A stretch of 21,735 bases of DNA from contig JAFUZI010000097.1 of NCBI GenBank assembly GCA_017476705.1, positions 1 through 21,735 on the forward strand, read 5' to 3'. Positions 7,958 through 16,052 of this stretch are shown piece after piece. The notes beneath the pieces are model-generated. The model was not told the DNA's origin and did no database searches. It saw only the letters and a list, made by a program, of their open reading frames with translations. Each line of letters begins with the position of its first letter. Position 1 is the first letter of the stretch. The stretch comes from Bacilli bacterium. GTDB lineage: Bacteria > Bacillota_I > Bacilli_A > RF39 > UBA660. The translations under genes were made by a program, and so were the position numbers.

Positions 7958-9031
7958 CTGCATAGTTTTTTATCTTTGCATTCTTATTTTTCACTTCAAA
8001 TAAGTTCGGCGTACATTTTAATCTTCAGCATTATCTGGTCAGATTTAGGACACTCTTGGGTTTATTATATTTATTCAAAACCTACGCTCTACACTACTTA
8101 TTAACCTTTCGCAATTTAATAAGTTAGCACGGTATTAACATCTCAGCCTTCACCGTTTTTGCCCTATAATAATATTATACATTTCTGCATAATACGACAA
8201 ATCTATTGTATTTTCTTTCTAAATATATATTTGCATTTTTATAGAGTTTTGTAGATACAAAATCTGCATTTTTCCCACAATTTCTTAAAATCCAAACATT
8301 AGATTTTAATCGTTTTAATTTGTGTAAAGTAAAAAGATTTGGAAATATAGAAAGTATGCCATTTAAAAATTCTTTAGTTCCCAGTATATTAATACTTAAT
8401 CTGCCACATCTAGAGAAAGTTAAACACCCGTCACCATCTACATACCCTCGTATAAAATCATATACAAGATTAGAATCTTGAAATATAGATAAATTAGGAA
8501 ATTGTAAAACTAAAGATTTTTGCGGAATACATCCTAATGATATTAGTCTTTCTCTAAAGTATTTGTTGCAAACACTTAAAGAGCAAGATTTGTATTTACC
8601 ACATTTTTTACTATATATTTTACCACCATTTTTCAAAAACGCATTAAATTTTTGTATATGTTCTCTATCTTTTTCTGCAAGAGTCAAAGTTATTACATTG
8701 TTTTTCAATCCAACATTTCCATCTGCATATAAAAACCCTAGCCAATATGCTTTTTCTTCTGTATCTATATTATCAAATACAGTATTATCAAATTTTAAAA
8801 TATTATGATGATTAGGTATTTTTATATTCATTTCATTACAGCATCTATACACTGTAGACATAGAAATATTTAAGTATTCAGATATTTCCCTGGCTGAATA
8901 ATTATTATTGACTAAATTGAAAATTTTATTCATTATAATAACTTTTTCTGCTTTTGTAAATTTGCTCATATTCTTTTAATATTTTTTGCAAAATTACAAA
9001 AAATTCTGAAAACTGCAATAGGTTAAGTAAA
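7958..9031 (-). other. Probable group I intron interrupting the Sak4-like ATPase gene
   Basis: A 1.07-kb insert splits one ATPase into two reading frames and carries a LAGLIDADG gene. On the minus strand the 210 nt after that gene form a group I-like core: a P5-like stem ACGGT/ACCGT (8129-8133, 8152-8156) followed by GCTAA, as in CCGTGCTAA of the T4 td intron; a perfect 8-bp P6-like hairpin (8097-8104 with 8116-8123); a P7-like GCGTA/TACGC pairing (8083-8087 with 8009-8013); and a 7-bp P9-like hairpin (7983-7989 with 7998-8004). The endonuclease lies before P3, in the 5' part of the intron. The sequence at 9022-9040 is itself a 7-bp hairpin (GTTAAGT/ACTTAAC). The intron would end in G after CAG. 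I could not find a fully standard P1 with U-G at the 5' splice site, so the boundaries are provisional. Confidence 0.72.
8175..8969 (-). CDS. LAGLIDADG homing endonuclease of the intron
   Basis: A 264-residue protein with two LAGLIDADG helices: YWLGFLYADG (75-84) and DFIRGYVDGDG (171-181), each ending in the catalytic Asp/Gly pair, so it should act as a monomer. The N-terminus (about 8-50) is a helix-turn-helix of the kind used for extra DNA contacts (SAREISEYLNISMSTVYRCC). It would cut intron-less copies of the ATPase gene so that repair copies the intron in. ATG 8967-8969 is preceded by ATTAAAAGAAT, the same context as the polymerase start. The stop lies just before the intron core, a common place for such genes. 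Both key Asp residues are intact, so the enzyme is probably active. Confidence 0.9.
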   Translation of the reverse strand: MSKFTKAEKVIIMNKIFNLVNNNYSAREISEYLNISMSTVYRCCNEMNIKIPNHHNILKFDNTVFDNIDTEEKAYWLGFLYADGNVGLKNNVITLTLAEKDREHIQKFNAFLKNGGKIYSKKCGKYKSCSLSVCNKYFRERLISLGCIPQKSLVLQFPNLSIFQDSNLVYDFIRGYVDGDGCLTFSRCGRLSINILGTKEFLNGILSIFPNLFTLHKLKRLKSNVWILRNCGKNADFVSTKLYKNANIYLERKYNRFVVLCRNV

Positions 9032-9352
9032 AAACTTAACAATTTTATCATATCCTCGTTCGAGAGCCCTGTCAAAAAACTCTTCACGCATGATAAAAGT
9101 ACTATCCTCGATAACACAAGTAGTTATACTAGTTAAAGTTTTATCTATATGATCTAACCACTTTAAAATATTATCATATTTATAAGTTTTTGCATAATTA
9201 CCTGCTTCTTTGTTATACATATTTAAACTATTTCTAAAAGGTAAAGTTTTGCCTAAACAGTTAATAACAAAAGTTGTTGATGGATCTAAATTCTTTATAG
9301 ACGTTGATTTACCAGATCCTGAACGTCCTAATATAATTGCAAATTGAGACAT
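9032..9352 (-). CDS. Sak4-like AAA/RecA-fold ATPase, exon 1 (N-terminal part)
   Basis: The N-terminal part of a P-loop ATPase: FAIILGRSGSGKSTSIKNL holds a perfect Walker A (GRSGSGKST), and TTCVIEDSTFIM is the Walker B strand. The frame runs on to a TAA at 9023-9025 but loses family resemblance after GYDKIVKF, where the intron begins. Joined to 7562-7957 the protein would be about 238 residues, the usual size for Sak4-like phage recombinases, which bind single-stranded DNA and promote annealing together with SSB. The start ATG comes 2 bases after the HU/IHF stop codon. The alternative that the two halves work as separate proteins (split ATPase) cannot be excluded without RNA data. Confidence 0.75.
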
Positions 9353-9354
9353 GG

Positions 9355-9681
9355 TTAATCTATATTTTTAATTATTGATGAAGGTTTAAAAACAAATTGT
9401 CTTCTTGCTGGTATTCTAATATTTTTACTACTGTTGAACATACGGCCAAATCTAGATTTTCTTTTAACTGGAAGGAATGTTCCAAATGTTCTTATAGTTA
9501 CTTTTTTATTAGAATAAACTCCTTTAACTATTTCATTGCAAGCCGTTTCTAAAACTGTTTGAATTTCAGTTTTTTTCATTAAAGGAAGTTGATCTGCAAT
9601 TGCATCTACTAACTCTTTTTTAGTTAGGACAGCAAGTTTATTACTACTGTCTTTTTCGGTTTTCTTATCCATTTTTTTCAT
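9355..9681 (-). CDS. HU/IHF-family DNA-bending protein
   Basis: A 108-residue member of the HU/IHF family, with a 15-residue charged N-terminal extension before the fold begins at LTKKELVDAIADQL. VTIRTFGTFLPVKRKSRFGRMF is the dimer core and the start of the DNA-clamping arm, and IRIPARRQFVFKPSSIIK closes the domain with the conserved Ala-Arg-x-x-x-x-Phe-x-Pro. Residue Pro at the arm tip is not obvious because the arm reads NSSKNIRIPAR. It would bend phage DNA at the origin or in recombination complexes; crAss-like phages commonly encode such proteins. The start is one of two nearby ATGs (9681 or 9672) and overlaps the upstream gene. Confidence 0.92.
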   Translation of the reverse strand: MKKMDKKTEKDSSNKLAVLTKKELVDAIADQLPLMKKTEIQTVLETACNEIVKGVYSNKKVTIRTFGTFLPVKRKSRFGRMFNSSKNIRIPARRQFVFKPSSIIKNID

Positions 9682-10099
9682 GTGTTATAAAAGTTATTAA
9701 AAATTGATTAAATTTTCCATTATCTTTATTTATGTAAGGACGAACAGAATTATAGAAAAACTTTAATTTTTCAACATATGTTAAATCATAAGGTTTTCTA
9801 TAACCTTCAGAAATTTCAGGCAACCCTTGTTCAGAAACTTCTAATTTATTTGTTTTTACAATCTTAACGATAATGGAAAGCAAATTTACAATATTTTCTT
9901 TATCTATAAGACAATAAGCTACATTTTTCTTTTCAAAAAAATTAAATTTATTTTTAATTATCCAGAAAATCAGCCAACTAACATCATAATCTGACCATAT
10001 AGAGTCAAATACGCATGATATTTCAGTATGTTCTTTTAATCTTTCAAATTCTATAGGTTGTGAAATAGTATTAACTTCCAGACTTACATTGTTCAACAT
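9665..10099 (-). CDS. Hypothetical protein
   Basis: No domain recognised. From ATG 10097-10099 the protein is 144 residues (MLNNVSLEVNT), with a hydrophobic, Trp-rich segment (VSWLIFWIIKNKFNFF) that could be a buried core or a membrane contact, followed by mixed helix. A longer start at 10174 adds 25 residues but would overlap the DnaB-like gene by 104 bases; the start chosen overlaps by 29. An intermediate ATG lies at 10135. The C-terminus overlaps the HU/IHF start by 17 bases, so it is in the operon between helicase and HU. Confidence 0.7.
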   Translation of the reverse strand: MLNNVSLEVNTISQPIEFERLKEHTEISCVFDSIWSDYDVSWLIFWIIKNKFNFFEKKNVAYCLIDKENIVNLLSIIVKIVKTNKLEVSEQGLPEISEGYRKPYDLTYVEKLKFFYNSVRPYINKDNGKFNQFLITFITHEKNG

Positions 10100-11603
10100 T
10101 TGGGTCTTTGTCAGAGAATTTAAATCCGATAGCATCTTCTGTTTTTTTGTTATTGGATTTTTTCTTGTTTCCATGCTCTTTTAAGTATGTAGTTCTAACT
10201 AATTGATTATCTTTAGTTATAGTAAAATCCTTTATTTCTATATCTTTTCCATAGACTTTTTGAATATCCTCCAAATCAACAGGATCCCAAAAAGTGGTTG
10301 GAGAACAAGGTATATTAGAAGAACATTTATCCATAAACCAACATAATTTACAAGGATTTTGAGATAGACAATTTTTACGCATTAGGAAATTATTATCCAC
10401 CTCTATAACTTCTGGCATATTAGGTAAATCCCAATTTACAGAGTAAGATTTACGATTTTTAGTCAAAGAAACAGATCTTAATAATCTTGCCATAAATGCG
10501 AATCTAGATTGCCCTATTTGAGGATTATTAGATTTATTTGTTTTAGGAGCTTTTTCAGCTCTCATTTTAGCATATAATTTACCAAGATTTTCTGTATCAC
10601 GAATACTAGGAAGTTCTTCAAAATAAGCATTTGGACCATCAGTATATAATCCAATTTTACCTCCAGAAGGTCCTTGTCTTTGTACCATCATTTTAATAAA
10701 TCTTGCATTATCTCCTAACACTTCTTGATTACCTTCTCTTATAACATAGCCATAGCATTGATCTTTAGATACTTTAGTTGGATTGAATATACCAATCATA
10801 AAATTTACATCATTAGAAGAACTTCTATAATCTGCAAGAGTTGCTTTAGTTGGCATAACTTCATCAGCTTTTTTTGCTTCTAAACTTTCTCCAGTAGCAG
10901 ATTGCTGTTGTACTACTAAAAATGTAAAATTATAAGCATCTCTAAATGTTATAAGTCTATGGAATAGAGTTTTAATAGATTCATAAAGAGATTTTCCATA
11001 TAGTGGAGCAATTAAACTAACATGATCTATTATAACTATTTTATATAATCCAGGATTATCAGGAATATAATTATTGTTAGAATCGTATTTACCATTATTT
11101 TCTGCAAATGCTTTACATTTAGTTAATATTTTTTCAACATCATCAGTTTTACTTATATGTACATGCTGATTGAAAAAATCTAACTCTTCTCGCATTTGTT
11201 GAGACTTTACAATATTATAAATATTAGATCCTATTGTAGAAGTAATAGACATTAATTCTCTATAATTGCATATTATACCATATTTAATTTTTAATAAATA
11301 TAATATGTATCTTGACACTATCATATCTTCAGATTCTTCAAGTGCAAAATAAAGAATTTTAGCATCTATTTTAGGATTTTTCTTTATATAGTCTAATACT
11401 GTAAATACTCCAAGAAAATTAGTAAATTGTGTTTTTGATGATTTATCTGAACCAGTAATAACTCCTAATCTTTTTTGCTCAAGTCCTACAAAATCTTTAG
11501 AAAATGTAGGTAATGGACAAGGGATACAATTATATATACCTGTTTCAGCATTAAGTTTATTTTGGTCTATTATATTTAAAGTAGTATCAATAATATTGCT
11601 CAT
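10071..11603 (-). CDS. DnaB-like replicative helicase (RecA fold) with C-terminal cysteine cluster
   Basis: A 510-residue helicase-like ATPase. GVITGSDKSSKTQ (about 47-59) is the Walker A loop, degenerate in having Ser-Ser-Lys-Thr; LYFALEES carries the catalytic Glu of DnaB; KIVIIDHVSLI (188-198) is Walker B; FLVVQQQSA (228-236) is the strand with the sensor Gln; and ATLADYRSSSNDVNFMIGI matches the arginine-finger region. The usual DnaB N-terminal domain is absent. The C-terminal 100 residues are an extension with five Cys in 22 residues (CLSQNPCKLCWFMDKC, then SNIPC), likely a metal or Fe-S site. It should unwind the fork ahead of the polymerase. I start at ATG 11601-11603, which makes an ATGA overlap with the upstream stop; a TTG two codons earlier is less likely. 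Confidence 0.8.
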   Translation of the reverse strand: MSNIIDTTLNIIDQNKLNAETGIYNCIPCPLPTFSKDFVGLEQKRLGVITGSDKSSKTQFTNFLGVFTVLDYIKKNPKIDAKILYFALEESEDMIVSRYILYLLKIKYGIICNYRELMSITSTIGSNIYNIVKSQQMREELDFFNQHVHISKTDDVEKILTKCKAFAENNGKYDSNNNYIPDNPGLYKIVIIDHVSLIAPLYGKSLYESIKTLFHRLITFRDAYNFTFLVVQQQSATGESLEAKKADEVMPTKATLADYRSSSNDVNFMIGIFNPTKVSKDQCYGYVIREGNQEVLGDNARFIKMMVQRQGPSGGKIGLYTDGPNAYFEELPSIRDTENLGKLYAKMRAEKAPKTNKSNNPQIGQSRFAFMARLLRSVSLTKNRKSYSVNWDLPNMPEVIEVDNNFLMRKNCLSQNPCKLCWFMDKCSSNIPCSPTTFWDPVDLEDIQKVYGKDIEIKDFTITKDNQLVRTTYLKEHGNKKKSNNKKTEDAIGFKFSDKDPNVEQCKSGS

Positions 11604-12139
11604 AGCCAATGTCCTCCATCATCGTCAGTGTCATTATTATAAATATTATTACCAGATTCTCTTATTTCTTGTATATATGTATACAAGTCGGATTCACCAT
11701 ACTTTTCTATAAAATAAGGTAAAGTTCTTCTATATTGAGATTCTCCAGTATTTAAATATTTTTTAACAGCATTTATAACTTCTTCGCCTGTTATATCGGG
11801 GAATTGTTTCATCACAGAATAGAGTTTTTTTAATACTTCTTTTTCAGTGCCTCTCCAGGGTTTGTTGCTTCCTGGTTTAATGCCTGTAGGATACAAATTT
11901 CTAACTATCTTAGTTAGTTCTTCCATATCTTCTTCAGAGTATTTAAAACTCCCTTTAGTATATTTATCAATTATAGATTCTCCTTTTTTAGTGAGAAAGC
12001 CTGCAGAAGTCAAATACCCCAATCTTACTAAATTTTGGAGTATTTTCATGTAGTTTGTATCTTTACTTTTTTGAATAATTGAGAAAGTAAATTCAGTTAA
12101 TTTATACTTCTCAAGAAGTTCTTTATCTGCATCATTCAT
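11600..12139 (-). CDS. Hypothetical protein, possible helicase accessory
   Basis: A 179-residue, mostly helical protein between two helicase genes, overlapping the upstream one by 8 bases and the DnaB-like one by 4. The N-terminal 60 residues look like a winged-helix (LVRLGYLTSAGFLTKKGESII). The middle has YPTGIKPGSNKPWRGT and the C-terminal part YRRTLPYFIEKYG, a pattern I recall from unassigned proteins of Bacteroidota phages. A helicase-loading or DNA-binding role is plausible from the winged helix and from its place next to the DnaB-like gene, but there is no direct evidence. The tail TDDDGGHWL is acidic. Confidence 0.75.
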   Translation of the reverse strand: MNDADKELLEKYKLTEFTFSIIQKSKDTNYMKILQNLVRLGYLTSAGFLTKKGESIIDKYTKGSFKYSEEDMEELTKIVRNLYPTGIKPGSNKPWRGTEKEVLKKLYSVMKQFPDITGEEVINAVKKYLNTGESQYRRTLPYFIEKYGESDLYTYIQEIRESGNNIYNNDTDDDGGHWL

Positions 12140-14144
12140 TTGATTTTTGCCCTTTCTTTTTTGTTAAATAATTCATAATAAATTCTTGAGTATAATATTT
12201 TGATATAGCAATATTGTTAAACTTTTTTTCTAAATCTTCTTTTATTTCTTCATCTCTTGTATCTTTAAAATAAATAATATAAATGATTGGTTTTGAATGT
12301 CTTAATAGTCGACCAAATCTTTGAATTGTAAGTCTATTTGATATAGTTAAGTAGGCAAAAATACCTAATTGGCATTCTGTTAAATTACAACCTTCATCAA
12401 GCATAGAACAAGCAGTAATATGATTAATTTTTTTATTATTAAAATCTTCTAAAATTTTAACAGAATTTTTATTCTTGCTTGTTATATTTGATAAAGGATT
12501 TACTTCTTCGCAGTGTTTAATATCTGCACAAAAAGTTAAAGAACGTCTATCTTGATATATTTTTATAATCTCTTTAACAATATCAGTTTTTTGTTTAGCT
12601 AACCACATATTACGTTTTTTGCAATTAAACAAATATGCTTTTTCTAAATCAGGATTGAATTTCATTTTATATTTTAGATACTTACATTTACCATTCATAG
12701 TTAAATATTTAGCATATTGTTCTTCAGATAATTCGCAACTGATATAACATATTGTTGGAGTAGGTAAAGCACCTTCTGATACTGCATTTTGTAAAGTATC
12801 TTGTACTATTTGTAAATGTCTGAATAGGCCTTTCCAAATTTGCTTTTGTTCATATTTTACAGTTGCAGATAATAAAACTACAGGTACAATTGACCATATT
12901 GCAAATGTTTTATCTAATACTTGAATACATCTTTCTGATAGATGATGACAATTTCCAGAAATAATGACTTTACCTTCAGATCTAATGACTATTTTATGAG
13001 AAGGGACTTCTACACAATAAACATAGTCGTCATAATCTAATAATTCTCTATGTTTATTTTGCATAGACATTTTGTCTTGTTTTCTCATATATAATCTATA
13101 TACAGTTTTATACTGAGGCTGTCTATTATCTTCTTCTATAGATTGTAATGTAGTATATCCGCATAAAGTAGCAACTGCTTGTACAAAATCTACATTTTCT
13201 TTAATGATAGAACTGTAATAAACAGTATTATTTGTAACAGAACCATCCCATTTTGATATTTCTTCTATAAAAGAAGAGGCTTTTTCTAAAGACATTGCAG
13301 TTAAATCAAAATGAGTTTTTAGTAATTTAGCATCTCCTTTAGGTAATTTGACCATCCATCTTCTACTATTAGGTCTATTTGATTTTATTTCTAAAATGCC
13401 TTGCATATCTTTAGTAATAGATAGAAATCTTTCTATTTTTCTTTGTCTAGTTAGCTGTATAGAATATACAGATTCATTTATCTGATGTCTTTGTAAAGTA
13501 CCATCTGCTTGAATTGCTATTAACAATTTTTCAATATTAGTAAGTATAGAAGAATCCTCATTATGTATATTTCCAGAAACTGGAATATACACATTCTTAC
13601 CAGATTTAGAAAAATTTATAATAGATTTAGTTCTCCATTCAGGATTATATTTTGTACAATAAACTTGTTGATGATTTGGAGTCATATAGACATATCTATT
13701 TCTGCCTATATGTTGTTTTACAATTTTGCCTTTATATTGTTTTTTGATTAGTCTTATAGGTTTTACAAATTCTATTTTACCATTTTCCCATTGTCCAATT
13801 AAATCATCTTCTTGTAAATCTTTAAATTGTTTAAATCCAGAATTTGTAAGTATTTCTACATCACCTTTAAAGCATTCATCAAAAGCCACAGAATCAAAAG
13901 ATTGTGCAATCCATTTTTGAGGTTTTATAAAAGAAGCATATTGAATATAAATTGGTTTAATAATATTGTCATATCCCCATTTTTTTATTTCAGCATTCCA
14001 ATTACTTTCAAGTACCTTTCGGGGCAAGACAATTAAAGGTTTTTTACAATTTTTAGATATGAGATAATCTAAAGCCCTTTTTGTCTTGCCTGCCCCTGTA
14101 GGTAACTCAAATAGTACTTGATTACTATTTGGATAAGTTTGCAT
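12132..14144 (-). CDS. SF2 DNA helicase with in-frame intein
   Basis: A 670-residue precursor; removing the intein (residues 91-398) leaves a 362-residue superfamily 2 helicase. Motif I is ELPTGAGKTKRA (13-24), Ia is LIVLPRKVLESNW, motif II is split by the intein and becomes FDECHHLSE once joined, motif III is LLSATVK, motif V is SMLDEGCNLTE and motif VI is IQRFGRLLRHSK. The relatives are UvsW/RecG-like or type III restriction-type translocases that remodel forks and D-loops. The protein starts only about 13 residues before the Walker loop, so the usual Q-motif region is very short. ATG 14142-14144 overlaps the upstream gene by 20 bases. Confidence 0.9.
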   Translation of the reverse strand: MQTYPNSNQVLFELPTGAGKTKRALDYLISKNCKKPLIVLPRKVLESNWNAEIKKWGYDNIIKPIYIQYASFIKPQKWIAQSFDSVAFDECFKGDVEILTNSGFKQFKDLQEDDLIGQWENGKIEFVKPIRLIKKQYKGKIVKQHIGRNRYVYMTPNHQQVYCTKYNPEWRTKSIINFSKSGKNVYIPVSGNIHNEDSSILTNIEKLLIAIQADGTLQRHQINESVYSIQLTRQRKIERFLSITKDMQGILEIKSNRPNSRRWMVKLPKGDAKLLKTHFDLTAMSLEKASSFIEEISKWDGSVTNNTVYYSSIIKENVDFVQAVATLCGYTTLQSIEEDNRQPQYKTVYRLYMRKQDKMSMQNKHRELLDYDDYVYCVEVPSHKIVIRSEGKVIISGNCHHLSERCIQVLDKTFAIWSIVPVVLLSATVKYEQKQIWKGLFRHLQIVQDTLQNAVSEGALPTPTICYISCELSEEQYAKYLTMNGKCKYLKYKMKFNPDLEKAYLFNCKKRNMWLAKQKTDIVKEIIKIYQDRRSLTFCADIKHCEEVNPLSNITSKNKNSVKILEDFNNKKINHITACSMLDEGCNLTECQLGIFAYLTISNRLTIQRFGRLLRHSKPIIYIIYFKDTRDEEIKEDLEKKFNNIAISKYYTQEFIMNYLTKKKGQKSNE
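12951..13874 (-). mobile_element. Intein with LAGLIDADG endonuclease in the helicase DExH box
   Basis: The intein is 308 residues, Cys91 to Asn398 of the precursor. It starts CFKGDVEILTNSGFKQFKDL (block A, Cys nucleophile). Block B is YVYMTPNHQQVYC with the Thr-x-x-His-type motif, block F is YVYCVEVPSHKIVI, and block G is VIISGN followed by Cys as first C-extein residue. The penultimate residue is Gly instead of the usual His. Between the splicing blocks lies a two-motif homing endonuclease: LLIAIQADGT (about 207-216) and FIEEISKWDGSV (about 292-303). Insertion falls exactly between Glu and Cys of the helicase DECH, so the helicase is inactive until splicing. The insertion site is one of the most conserved in the gene, as expected for a homing target. 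Confidence 0.95.
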
Positions 14145-14436
14145 TTTTCTTATTAGTTGCGTTATATGTATCTGTTATAACATCTATAAAACTTTTAATA
14201 TTATCTTTAGATACTATTATTCTAGAATTTACTTTTGGTATTTCAACTCCTGGTAAAACATTAGCAAAATCTAATATATATTCTTTCTCACTTTGAGAAC
14301 ATAATAATCTATTTGCATATTGTCCATTTATCAATTTAGATGGAATTAATACTTGACCATTTAATAATTCAGGTTTTGTACTTTTTACTTCTTTTACTGC
14401 TATAATAGCATTGCTTATCTTTGTTAAACTTTTCAT
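14125..14436 (-). CDS. Hypothetical protein (103 aa)
   Basis: A small basic protein with no recognised domain, rich in Lys, Asn and Ser, containing a probable beta-rich middle (EYILDFANVLPGVEIPKVNSRIIVS) and a C-terminal helix. It overlaps the helicase start by 20 bases. Because the helicase lacks most of the region ahead of its Walker loop, I checked whether this frame supplies it; there is no Q motif or helicase-like residue here, so a split N-terminus is not supported. Confidence 0.65.
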   Translation of the reverse strand: MKSLTKISNAIIAVKEVKSTKPELLNGQVLIPSKLINGQYANRLLCSQSEKEYILDFANVLPGVEIPKVNSRIIVSKDNIKSFIDVITDTYNATNKKNANLSK

Positions 14437-14464
14437 TATTTTTGACGTTTTTTTAATTATTAAA

Positions 14465-14833
14465 TTAATTATTTACTAAATAAAAATTTCCTACTTTTAT
14501 ATTCATAGGACATCCTATAATATACTTTAATTCATCACATTCTAAAAATGCAGAAGAGTGTATAGTTACTTTACAACCATCTTTCATTGTAACTTGTTCT
14601 AATTTTGGACATTTTAAAAACGCATAGGATTCTATAAAAGTATTACTTTCTATAATAACTTCAGATAATTCTGGCAAGTTGCAAAATTCCATACTTTGCA
14701 CTTTCGGAACATTTATCACGATGCACACAATATCTTGATAACATGTATCTAAAATTTCTTTAACTTTATATCCAATATCTGCAGTTTTTATAGAACCATC
14801 TTTCAATTTAAAAGCAACTGTATAATTACCCAT
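14465..14833 (-). CDS. BspA-type leucine-rich-repeat protein
   Basis: A 122-residue protein with at least two BspA-like (LRR_5) repeats: FCNLPELSEVIIESNT / FIESYAFLKCPKLEQVTMKDG / VTIHSSAFLECDELKYIIG. The signature is A-F-x-x-C-x-x-L-x-x-[IV], with Ala-Phe and Cys in phase at roughly 25-residue spacing. There is no signal peptide or membrane segment, so it acts inside the cell, probably as a protein-binding surface. BspA repeats are frequent in Bacteroidota, and the gene may have come from a host. It sits directly after the VWA/zincin gene, one base apart, so it could bind that protein or its substrate; this is inference from order. Confidence 0.8.
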   Translation of the reverse strand: MGNYTVAFKLKDGSIKTADIGYKVKEILDTCYQDIVCIVINVPKVQSMEFCNLPELSEVIIESNTFIESYAFLKCPKLEQVTMKDGCKVTIHSSAFLECDELKYIIGCPMNIKVGNFYLVNN

Positions 14834-14834
14834 T

Positions 14835-16052
14835 TTAATGTTTTATTATTATTTGTTTTACTCTGTTATTATCATTTTTTATAGGGCATTTTACTTCAGT
14901 ACTAATAATTAGAGTAGGTCTATTTATATTTCTAAAATCTAATGTATCTGTATAACCATCTGTCAATATAAGATTACAATACTTTTTTGCATTTTTATCT
15001 TGTGCAATATTATCTATTGCTGGTTGGAGTATAGTTCCACCATAACCTTTAATTTTAGTATCTATAATCTTTTTAGTATTTTTAATTAATTCTATACTTT
15101 GGACTTCTGCATCACATTGTATTAGACGTACAATGACTTTATTTTTATATAAAAATCCAAGTACAAAATTAACTTCATCAGACATTGAGCCAGATGTATC
15201 TAAAATACAATTTATTTGAAATTGTCTATAAATATTACCTTTCAATCCTTCAATTCCATATATATGAGGACGTGAAAATGTTTTCTTTTTAATACCATGA
15301 AGTAAATGATTTGATATTACTTTCTTAATAATTTTAAGATAGTCAGGTTGTTTTTCAAATTCAAGTTTAAGTGCTTTTTCTAAACCTGCTGGTAAATTGC
15401 CTTTAGATTTAATCTCATTTATTAATTCTTCTTTCATCATTTGTGCTTCTATTTCAGTACATTGATGTTGTAAATGAGTATCAAATCCAACTTGTCCTAT
15501 AATAGGAATAGTCCCATTACCATTTCCAGGTTTAAAATATTGTGAAGGTTGTTGTTGTAATTTTTGATTATGTTTATACCATAAATACATATCTTCAAAA
15601 ATCTTTATTCCATTATATTTAACATTTAATTCATTTTCTAATTTTTCTGTTGTAACTACTCTAAGATTATTATTTTCATCCACAGGCTTTTCACAACATT
15701 GCATTAGAGCAGAGTCATTTATAATACTATCATTTATTATAGCATCTTTTACTAAATTAGCAATATAATGATTTGCAGTGTTTATTTCTCTTTGTGGATG
15801 GTGAAGCATTATGTGGTACATTTCATGAATTAGAATAAATATTAGTTGATTATTGGATAAAGATTTGAGATATTCTTTGTTGTAGTATAACTCAAGATTC
15901 TTATGATTTATACGTATGCCCATAGTATTTAATTCTTCAGTTTCATATATATTACATCTTGCTAATATATTTGCATATGGTGATAAATTAGTATTTGTAA
16001 GCATAAATATAATCAAATTTTCAAATCTATTTTTTATATCTGTAGGTATCAT
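14835..16052 (-). CDS. Zincin-like metallopeptidase / VWA-domain protein (DUF2201 type)
   Basis: A 405-residue protein of two parts. The N-terminal half carries IHEMYHIMLHH (about 75-85), an HExxH zinc site with further His residues, like the DUF2201 N-terminal metallopeptidase-like domain. The C-terminal part is a von Willebrand factor A domain with an intact MIDAS metal site: DTSGSMS (285-291), GGT (338-340) and LTDGYTD (363-369). This pair is usually encoded with a MoxR AAA ATPase, and one lies two genes upstream, so the two probably form a chaperone-like complex that remodels or matures a target. Start ATG overlaps the upstream stop by 4 bases. Whether the peptidase is active is not shown; the motif is complete. 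Confidence 0.9.
   Translation of the reverse strand: MIPTDIKNRFENLIIFMLTNTNLSPYANILARCNIYETEELNTMGIRINHKNLELYYNKEYLKSLSNNQLIFILIHEMYHIMLHHPQREINTANHYIANLVKDAIINDSIINDSALMQCCEKPVDENNNLRVVTTEKLENELNVKYNGIKIFEDMYLWYKHNQKLQQQPSQYFKPGNGNGTIPIIGQVGFDTHLQHQCTEIEAQMMKEELINEIKSKGNLPAGLEKALKLEFEKQPDYLKIIKKVISNHLLHGIKKKTFSRPHIYGIEGLKGNIYRQFQINCILDTSGSMSDEVNFVLGFLYKNKVIVRLIQCDAEVQSIELIKNTKKIIDTKIKGYGGTILQPAIDNIAQDKNAKKYCNLILTDGYTDTLDFRNINRPTLIISTEVKCPIKNDNNRVKQIIIKH

Noticed and set aside
7961..8174. The gap in the ATPase gene read as an intein
   Set aside because: There are in-frame stops on both sides, the endonuclease has its own start, and no splicing blocks exist; an intron fits better.
8926..9117. 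63-codon minus-strand frame MLSRIVLLSCVKSF
   Set aside because: Out of frame with ATPase exon 1 and spans the splice region and the endonuclease start; a shadow.
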